DNA of 64,000 bases from CAVVEQ01 sp963828855 (GTDB lineage Bacteria; Chloroflexota; Anaerolineae; Anaerolineales; Anaerolineaceae): assembly GCA_963828855.1 (NCBI GenBank), contig CAWHGB010000007.1:1-64000 (forward strand), read 5' to 3'. The notes under the pieces are model-generated. The model searched no databases, was not told the DNA's origin, and saw only the letters and a list, made by a program, of their open reading frames with translations. Both the position numbers and the translations under genes were made by a program. Shown in pieces: positions 57,381 to 64,000 of the stretch. Numbering within the stretch: position 1 is the stretch's first letter; each line of letters starts with the position of its first letter.

Positions 57381-59003
57381 ATGACTTTTGATACCCCGAT
57401 TCAAATTCTCCCGGTTTCTTTTTCCCAAACTATCGGCTGGCAAGGTAAAGATAACCCGCTCCCGGCCGACGATGAGAATACATCCAAAACATTGCGCGAG
57501 CTTGGTAAAAGTATTTTCATCCTCGAGAAGAACGGTGGAATTTTCGTGGCAAATGAGGGAAGTCTGGGCCATCCTGGTGGGGATTGGCGATTAAAGGCTT
57601 TCTCCCTTCCCTACACCTCATTTGACCTGGGTGACCCGGCTTTTAAAAATCTCTATGGCACCAAATACGCTCTGTATGCCGGTTCCATGGCCAACGGGAT
57701 CGCCTCCGAGGATCTGGTCCTCGCGCTTGGGAAGTCGGGGTTCATGGGTTTCTTCGGTTCCGGCGGGCTTCTGCCCGAACGGGTGGAGAAATCCATCCTT
57801 CGGCTTCAAACCGAGCTCAAAGATCAACCTTTCGGATTTAACCTGCTCAACAGCCCCTTCGAACCCGCCCTCGAACAGAGAATGATGGATCTTTTCCTCA
57901 AACACGGGATCAACACCATCGAAGCCTCCGCCTATCTCACTGTCACCTCCAACCTGGTCCGCTACCGCGCCGCTGGACTTACGCGCCTGCCGGATGGCAC
58001 AATCCGGATCGAAAACCGTATCATCGCCAAAGTTTCCCGCAAGGAGATCGCAACCAAGTTCCTTCAACCGCCCTCGGAAGAAGTGCTCAAGCAGCTGGTT
58101 TCCGAAGGCAGGATCAACCAGGATCAGGCAGAAATGGCACATTTCGTCCCCATGGCAGATGATATTACCGTGGAAGCAGATTCCGGGGGACACACCGATA
58201 ATCGCCCATTAGTGGGTATTTTGCCATCGATCATCCGGCTCCGGGATCTTATGCAGGAAAAACACAAATTCGCCCAACCAGTCCGGATCGGCGCGGGTGG
58301 AGGGATCGGTACACCTTCCTCGGCGCTCGCAGCATTCATGATGGGCGCAGCCTATGTTGTCACCGGGTCTATCAATCAATCCTGCGTGGAAGCCGGTGCC
58401 TCCGTGCACACGCGGAATTTGCTCGCCCAGATGGACAGTCCCGACGTGGCCATGGCTCCGGCCAGCGATATGTTTGAAATGGGTGTGAAGGTCCAGGTGC
58501 TCAAACGGGGAACCATGTTCGCCATGCGTGCGCAGAAGCTCTACGAGCTTTATCAACGCTACGAATCCATCGAGGATATGCCCCCCACCGAACGTGAAAA
58601 GTTGGAAACCACGGTTTTCCAGTGCAGCCTTGATAATATATGGGTGGAGTGTGTGAAATTCTTCACCGAGCGCGATCCTCGGCAGATCGAGCGGGCAGAG
58701 AAAAATCCAAAGGACAAAATGGCACTCGTTTTCCGCTGGTATCTGGGGCTTTCGTCACGCTGGTCCAACATAGGGGAAAAAGGACGCGAAATGGATTACC
58801 AGATCTGGACCGGCCCTTCTATGGGTGCTTTTAACGATTGGGTGAAGGGCACTTACCTGGAATCCCCCGCCAACCGCACCGTGGCGGACGTATCCATGCA
58901 GATTATGAAGGGTGCTGCCTACCTGGCGCGTATCCGGTTTCTGGAAGCTCAAGGAATTCGCTTTGGATCGAAAATTCGCGAATTCATCCCCTTGCAAGAT
59001 TAG
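57381..59003 (+). CDS. pfaD: PfaD-family enoyl reductase of PUFA/polyketide synthases
   Basis: Unbroken, 540 residues, the normal PfaD length. MTFDTPIQILPVSFSQTIGW is a linker region, and the flavin-binding barrel contains GSMANGIASEDLVLALGKSG and RIGAGGGIGTPSSALAAFMM. MGAAYVVTGSINQSCVEAGA and VQVLKRGTMFAMRAQKLYEL are diagnostic for the family. PfaD acts in trans, reducing enoyl-ACP intermediates of a Pfa-type synthase. The gene converges on the phosphopantetheinyl transferase with a 4-base gap and lies beside the synthase, so the three are a functional set. It diverges from the lipoprotein gene across a 147-base promoter region. Confidence 0.92.
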   Translation: MTFDTPIQILPVSFSQTIGWQGKDNPLPADDENTSKTLRELGKSIFILEKNGGIFVANEGSLGHPGGDWRLKAFSLPYTSFDLGDPAFKNLYGTKYALYAGSMANGIASEDLVLALGKSGFMGFFGSGGLLPERVEKSILRLQTELKDQPFGFNLLNSPFEPALEQRMMDLFLKHGINTIEASAYLTVTSNLVRYRAAGLTRLPDGTIRIENRIIAKVSRKEIATKFLQPPSEEVLKQLVSEGRINQDQAEMAHFVPMADDITVEADSGGHTDNRPLVGILPSIIRLRDLMQEKHKFAQPVRIGAGGGIGTPSSALAAFMMGAAYVVTGSINQSCVEAGASVHTRNLLAQMDSPDVAMAPASDMFEMGVKVQVLKRGTMFAMRAQKLYELYQRYESIEDMPPTEREKLETTVFQCSLDNIWVECVKFFTERDPRQIERAEKNPKDKMALVFRWYLGLSSRWSNIGEKGREMDYQIWTGPSMGAFNDWVKGTYLESPANRTVADVSMQIMKGAAYLARIRFLEAQGIRFGSKIREFIPLQD

Positions 59004-59007
59004 AGAA

Positions 59008-59721
59008 TCAAAGGTTCACCCATTTAGTACTTACCGGTTCGATCGAGTTCACACAATAGGTCTGGATAAATCCCACTTCCGAACGCCAAAATAAGCGGGG
59101 GAAATCCAACCCAAGTTCCTGGGACCTGATCTCCGCTGTTTGCCAGAATGGATTCATCTCAAAACAAGCCTGGGGGATGATCTCGATCTTGCGGGTATCC
59201 AAATTCAAACCAAGACGGGCTGCTTTTAGGGCAGCTTCCTTGGCGCTCCAGATCAACGTGGTGATGCCCGGCTTGCCTGGCTCAAGGCAACCTCGTAAAT
59301 ATGCGATCTCGTTCTCCGTAAAATAATCCAGGATGAATTCCTTGGATCTTTCCTCCACCAATTCAAGGTCCAAGCCGAACCGCGAAGTCTCTTCAGCATA
59401 ACCTGCAAACACATGACCGTTGGAGTGACTTATGGAGAGGCATCCCGGCAGACGACCTATTCCATCAACAATCACATAAGGCGCACCTGATGGTTCCTTT
59501 TGGATCTGGATCGAGGTGAGCGGGAAAGACTCCGTCCCCGGCACAACCTCTTTGATCATTTTCTTCACCGCCAGGCGGCTGGCTTCCCACTCGGCTAATC
59601 TTGCTGGAATTTTCAACCGGGAATGGTCCTCCCATTCCAACGGACCGAAAATATCGGGTGCTCCCCTGCCACCGGCGATATTCCGAATTATTGAGAAGGA
59701 TGAAAATGCAAGGTATATCAT
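59008..59721 (-). CDS. 4'-phosphopantetheinyl transferase (Sfp type)
   Basis: Unbroken, 237 residues. LSISHSNGHVFAGYA, RFGLDLELVEER with the magnesium-binding acidic residues, and LIWSAKEAALKAAR with the catalytic Glu/Lys are the Sfp-family motifs. It attaches the phosphopantetheine arm of coenzyme A to carrier domains. It follows the synthase gene by 41 bases on the same strand and is presumably dedicated to its two carrier domains. These are unusual in carrying Thr at the attachment site, so its specificity deserves attention. Confidence 0.92.
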   Translation of the reverse strand: MIYLAFSSFSIIRNIAGGRGAPDIFGPLEWEDHSRLKIPARLAEWEASRLAVKKMIKEVVPGTESFPLTSIQIQKEPSGAPYVIVDGIGRLPGCLSISHSNGHVFAGYAEETSRFGLDLELVEERSKEFILDYFTENEIAYLRGCLEPGKPGITTLIWSAKEAALKAARLGLNLDTRKIEIIPQACFEMNPFWQTAEIRSQELGLDFPRLFWRSEVGFIQTYCVNSIEPVSTKWVNL

Positions 59722-59731
59722 GGTAAATCAA

Positions 59732-59756
59732 CTCTCCCCGGAGTTACCGGGGAGAG
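59732..59756. repeat. Hairpin between the synthase and phosphopantetheinyl transferase genes
   Basis: CTCTCCCCG (59732-59740) and CGGGGAGAG (59748-59756) pair perfectly around a 7-base loop and fill most of the gap between the two leftward genes. No strong U-run follows in the leftward transcript, so it may be a partial terminator or control access to the transferase start. Confidence 0.7.
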
Positions 59757-59762
59757 GATATT

Positions 59763-62700
59763 TTACCCGCAAGCAGCATCCCGGCTGGTCACCAATGCTT
59801 TCATTGGTTCGACCAGCTCCTTTTCTGCCGGAAACGGCAACGGTGAGGTGCGGTAGTTCTCCAGCTCGACAAACACATTCCCGGAGGCATCCACAACCCT
59901 GGCATCGAACGCCAGGTCCTGCCCGCATTCACGCGGCCTCACCTCGGCATAAATGGGAACTCCATTTAATGGCTGGGGGTAGAGGGAGATGGAGCCAACC
60001 GAGGAGGGCAGCGCCAGCGTTCCCGTCGCCCCGGCTTCCCATAGGCCTGCGGTTTGAAAACAAAGCTCGATCAACATCGGGGTGGCAAGCGGGGATGTCG
60101 ATCCTCCGCTTTCGGCGACAACGCGTTTGTTGAACCTGCCCAGAACATCCTCCCGGGAGGATTGAGCTGCATCCAGGACCTGGAACGATGGACCATGAAA
60201 ATACAGCTTATAGATCTCCTCTGATGAGACTGCCTTCTTTTTTCCCCATTTCGGCGGCACAGCGATAGCTTTCAACTCCGGAGCTTTTTGCGTCAGGTGG
60301 ACCAATCCGCTGAAATGCAGGGTGTGATCCATGCTGCCCATCCACCCTTCGGATATCCGATTCAAGCGTCACTTTGACCACCAGGTCATCCCCCTGTAAA
60401 AGGGGAAGCGCGTGCCATTGGATGATGCGCGGTTTATTATCATAGAATTTGAAAGGATTGAGGAATTGGATATCCTCCAACCGCGAGACCTCAAATCCCT
60501 TTTTTCCACCTGCCAGAACTGAAGCGATATGCCGGGCAGCTGTTGAGAAACCCTGGATACCAATGACGCCAGGGAGAACGGGCACTCCACCAATCGCGTG
60601 GTCACGGAGGTAAGGCAGCTCACCCGGATCAAGGGTTGCTTCCAATCGGATGCCGTCGACGTTTATCGCAGCCGACCAGGTGGGAAAACATCTTGTGAAT
60701 CGAACCATCTTCCCGTAAGGCTTGATCGGCTTTCGGGAAGTCGAATCCGCATTTCTCGATCTCCGATGCTTCCATCTGACCCAGGGAACCGGCGATCACA
60801 ACCTCGCCGCTTTCCCCCGCGAGAAGCTCCTGGTAGACCATCGGAGCCGCCAGTTGCGGGTTCATCATTTCGATCCCGAAATGCTCCATCAGCCGCGGTA
60901 TCGAACCCCGGCTCGCCATACCCACTTCCGCCCAGGCGCCCCAGTCTATCGATACCGCCTGCATACCGGGATAATTTTGGGGGCAGCCAGGCGGCCATAT
61001 TTGGAAAGGAAATCGTTCCCGGCACTGTAATCGGTCTGCCCGGAATTGCCAAAGCGTCCCGCCACCGAGGAGAAGAACACCACCTGCTTGGGAAGTTTAC
61101 CCGCGGATTCGAGCGCACTGGAACAGGTTCAGGAAACCACCTGCTTTGACTGCCACTGTCTGTTGGAATTCGTCCAACGGACTTCGTCTCGATCTTGCGG
61201 CTCTTCTCCACACCAGCCGCGTGGATAAGCACATCCACCCGGTTTTCAGTTTCACAAATTTTCTGAATGACTGACGCCGTCGCGATCGGATCGCTCACAT
61301 CGCATTGCATGTAATCTGCGCTGCCGCCGATTTTAACGATTTGATCGACCATGTCGTGAACTGCCTGGATCCTTTCCAGTGCTGCGATCTTTTGCTCCAG
61401 CATCACCGGGGTCACCTTCCCCCCTTCCAATGCCATCGCAGCCTGAAGGCTGGTTTGAAGGCAGCCCTGTCGTTTTTAAGGCTCACCAGATCCTTGTTTT
61501 CCTTTGGCAGGAGAGCTGTTCTGCCCAGCAGGTAGAATTTCCCGCGGGTTTTCCCAGCCAGATCCAAAACTACCGAGGCGGTGATACCACCCGACCCCCC
61601 ACTGACGATAAAGACATTCCCTTCCATGGTGTCAGGAGACTGAACAGCCCTTTCATTGCCCGGCTGCAGGGTGATTCCAAAGCGGAGATCACCTTCATAA
61701 CCAATCTCCCCGTTTTCACCATCCAGCAGGGTTTCAGCCACCATCACCCGGGCAATACCCGCAGCAGTGGATTTCCCTCCGAAATCGATGGTTTTTACCA
61801 ATGATCCAGGTCGTTCCCTGCGAAGTGCTTTGAGGAATCCGCTGATCCCGCCACCAAGAGGATTGGCAGCATGGGAAATGCCCTGCAATCCACCCATGCG
61901 GGTGGCACCAATCAGGAAAGCTGGTTCTGGAAGGTTGTGGGCGATATGATAAAGCGCAGTCAATCGTTCCTCCAGGAAACTGCTCCACCCTTTCGCCTGA
62001 TCTTTTCCCCAATCCGGATTGACATCCAGCCCAGCGAGGAAATAGACACCCAGGATGGGACCTTCCTTGACCCACGTTTCCATGTCTTCCTTAACACTGA
62101 GCAGGTTGCTAACCAGGACGGTTGCATTCTGCGAATCCAGCTCTTTTACCAGGCTGGCTGACGATTTACCAGAATCTTTCACAACCACCACCCGGTTGCC
62201 TTCCAGGTTCAAACCAGTGGGCAGGCAGAGATCAAGCCGGGGTAGAAGCAATGGGAGAAGAACTCGGCGGGAAATCACCGGTCCTTCTATCGGTCGTAAT
62301 TAAAGGAGTGCCTTCGCGTTTCAGCTTCAGGGATTGGTGCTTCAGCAGCCTGGGCTGGTTCCACTAAGCTTTGCTGGCTCTCCAGCGAACTTTCAATAAA
62401 CCCGATGACCTTCGCCAGTGTGTTGTAATCCGCCAGGATTAGATCCTCCCGCCGCGGGATGCCATAATGCGTACGTACCGCGGCAAAGAGCTCCGCCTGT
62501 TTGACCGTGTCGATCCCCAGGTCTGCTTCGAGGTCAAGCTCCAAGTCCAGCATCTCCACGGGGTACCCGGTCTTCTCGCTCACCACTGCGAGGACATGAT
62601 CTTTGATCTCTAGATGACGATTTAATTTCTTCAGGTTGTCTGAATTCTGCAGCATCCACTTTAACTGGCTGATCACCTGCGAAACTTTCAGCCTGCGGAG

Positions 62701-64000
62701 CCACCAGGGTGACATTTTCCTGCATGAATCCAACCACTTTTCGCAGGGTGTTGTAATCGGCGAGGATCAGGTCCTCACGGCGCGGAATACCGTAATGTGA
62801 GCGGGCTGCTGCGAATAATTCCGCCTGTTTGACGGTATCCATACCCAGATCCGCTTCCAGGTCGAGATCGAGGTCCAGCATCTCCACCGGGTATCCGGTT
62901 TTCTCGCTGACCAGGGAGAGCAGATAAATCTTGACTGCATCTGCATCCTGTGCAACGGTGGGGGAAACTTGACTATCATCTGTTTACCGCAGGTTGCTCC
63001 ACGGGCGCAGGTTTTTCCTCTGGGTTGGTAGCGAAGTCGCTACCTGGATCTTAGGTTGGGGTTCAACAATTGCTTTTACCGCAGGATTAACGTTCCAGGC
63101 AGCCCTGATTTCAGGAGGCTGGCCATATTGCCAGGTCGATTCCACCTGTTGTTTCTCCGGGGCCGCGATCGATCTGATCCTCAGTGTCCGCTTGCTGACT
63201 TCCAATTCCGGCTGTTCGTACCCGGATATACCGGCAAGCCAGTTTTTGTATCGGGTTTGATCCACCCGTTCTCCCTCTCCAGGCACGCGGTGAACGAGGG
63301 TCATGGCGATCTGCGATCCGAAACCCGCACCAAGCCGCAGGGCATATTCAGGGTCGTAACGCCCTCCGCGGGAGAGGTTCAAATCACCCAACTCGGGGTC
63401 CGGCTCAAACTCGCCATCCAGGTGGGCGATTGGCGGCACCTGGCCGGTTTCCAGCGCTTTAGCCGCCACCACATCCTCCACCCCCACTCCCATGGTGTGA
63501 CCGGTGAAGCCTTTTGTGTTGGCAATTACGATCTGGTTGGCCTGGTCACCAAAACAGGCACGCAGAGCACGGATCTCCGCGCTGGCACTTCCGCCGCGGG
63601 CGGGTGTGTAGGTCTCATGCGAAACGAAAACCATCCGGGAGGCTATCTCATCGCGGCGAATGTCCAAAACGCTGCTCGGCGGTCCGCAGCAACCGTTCCA
63701 TCACCTCACTGACGTGCGTCACATCCAGGCGGGTGCCGTGAAATGCGGAATTGGAGATATTCGAGGAAAGGATCTCGCCGATACCGCGCATTCCGCGCTC
63801 ACGCAAAGCATCCTCGCTCTCCACGACGAGCGCAGCTGCGCCCATGCCCATGATCATTCCGTTTCGGCGGCGGTCAAACGGCAGAGCTGCCTTGCGCAAA
63901 TCACCTTCCGTTGTGGCGGCTCCGCTGGCAAACATGGAACTTCCGATCCAGGAGATCAGGTTCGGGTTGGTTACATCATCCCCAGCAATAACAATCACCC
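59763..64000 (-). CDS. Pfa-like type I lipid/polyketide synthase (KS-ACP-ACP-KR-DH), frameshifted and cut by window edge
   Basis: Read leftward from the edge. The C-terminal part of a ketosynthase comes first (about 64000-63280), with NGMIMGMGAAALVVE, SHETYTPARGGSASAE and NTKGFTGHTMGVGVED supplying both catalytic His regions. A linker of about 100 residues follows, then two carrier domains (about 62930-62733 and 62600-62400). Next is a Pfa-type ketoreductase region (about 62280-60650) with VFIVSGGSGGITASVVLDLA and AVSIDWGAWAEVGMASR. Last is a double-hotdog dehydratase (about 60640-59763) with LRDHAIGGVPVLPGVIGIQG. There is no acyltransferase between KS and ACP. Breaks near 63655, 62985, 62690, 62290, 61455, 61175, 60965, 60680 and 60365 interrupt it. 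A PfaD-like reductase and a transferase lie beside it. Confidence 0.88.
62404..62927 (-). repeat. Tandem duplicated acyl-carrier domains with Thr at the attachment site
   Basis: Two copies (62404-62598 and 62733-62927) with a period of 328 bases encode near-identical domains reading EKTGYPVEMLDL, LEADLG(M/I)DTVKQAELFAA and YGIPRREDLILADYNTL. The residue that normally accepts phosphopantetheine is Ser (GIDS); here it is Thr, encoded by ACC at 62836-62834 and ACG at 62508-62506. The different codons argue against a shared sequencing error. Confidence 0.85.

Noticed and set aside
62404..62927. CRISPR-like or other nucleotide repeat
   Set aside because: The 328-base periodicity comes from two duplicated carrier domains in the coding frame, not from a noncoding repeat array.

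Overview
The window looks like a chromosomal segment of a free-living anaerobic bacterium, most likely a Chloroflexi of the Anaerolineae type. That assignment is an inference from gene content: mixed sugar ABC and PTS loci, many TIM-barrel sugar isomerases, a Pfa-like lipid synthase, and a PreT/PreA pair. No rRNA, tRNA, IS element, phage gene or CRISPR array was seen. Many genes are split by frameshifts, and almost every one I worked through is repaired by deleting a single base. The breaks fall in patches (32.4-39.4 kb is the worst; 11.7-15.5, 39.4-46.4 and 55.4-59.7 kb are nearly clean). I therefore read them as insertion errors in the sequence and annotate the interrupted genes as whole CDSs.

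Layout. 0-1.8 kb: a leftward operon of an XRE-cupin regulator, a His-rich NifX/NifB-like protein and a DUF364 protein, behind a strong promoter with a palindrome over its -10 box. 2.1-4.1 kb: two membrane proteins. 4.2-9.5 kb: a complete galactitol-type PTS (EIIA, EIIB, EIIC, an unknown protein, HPr, EI) with a promoter, a palindromic operator and a terminator. 9.5-11.5 kb: thrC-thrB. 11.7-14.75 kb: two membrane proteins and a lipoprotein.

14.9-47.0 kb is a 32-kb carbohydrate catabolic island. Its left half runs leftward. A ROK regulator is followed by an epimerase, an RbsA-like ATPase, two permeases, a binding protein, two more TIM-barrel isomerases, a Gfo/Idh oxidoreductase, a PfkB kinase, another TIM-barrel isomerase and a fucose-isomerase-like enzyme. 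A short leftward Gfo/Idh plus isomerase operon and a long rightward operon then diverge from a control region holding two matching GntR-type operators (31.35 and 31.54 kb). The rightward operon encodes a GntR regulator, FGGY kinase, Gfo/Idh, Zn-alcohol dehydrogenase, phosphotriesterase-like hydrolase, cupin phosphoglucose isomerase, 2-hydroxyacid dehydrogenase, KDPG-type aldolase, shikimate-dehydrogenase-like enzyme, C_GCAxxG_C_C protein, DeoC aldolase, second FGGY kinase, isomerase, second Zn-dehydrogenase, VOC protein and OYE-type flavoprotein. Together these could import, oxidise, isomerise, phosphorylate and cleave an unusual polyol, cyclitol or sugar acid. The substrate cannot be read from sequence.

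47.1-53.2 kb holds a YbaK-type protein, a molbindin and a leftward cassette for reductive pyrimidine or hydantoin breakdown (hydantoinase, PreT, PreA, M20 peptidase). 53.3-57.2 kb holds a membrane-fused spermidine-synthase-like protein, a membrane protein and a deacetylase-like lipoprotein. 57.4-64 kb holds a Pfa-type lipid/polyketide synthase locus: PfaD-like enoyl reductase, phosphopantetheinyl transferase, and a KS-ACP-ACP-KR-DH megasynthase running off the right edge. Both ACPs carry Thr where Ser normally holds the phosphopantetheine arm; this is the most unusual protein-level observation here.
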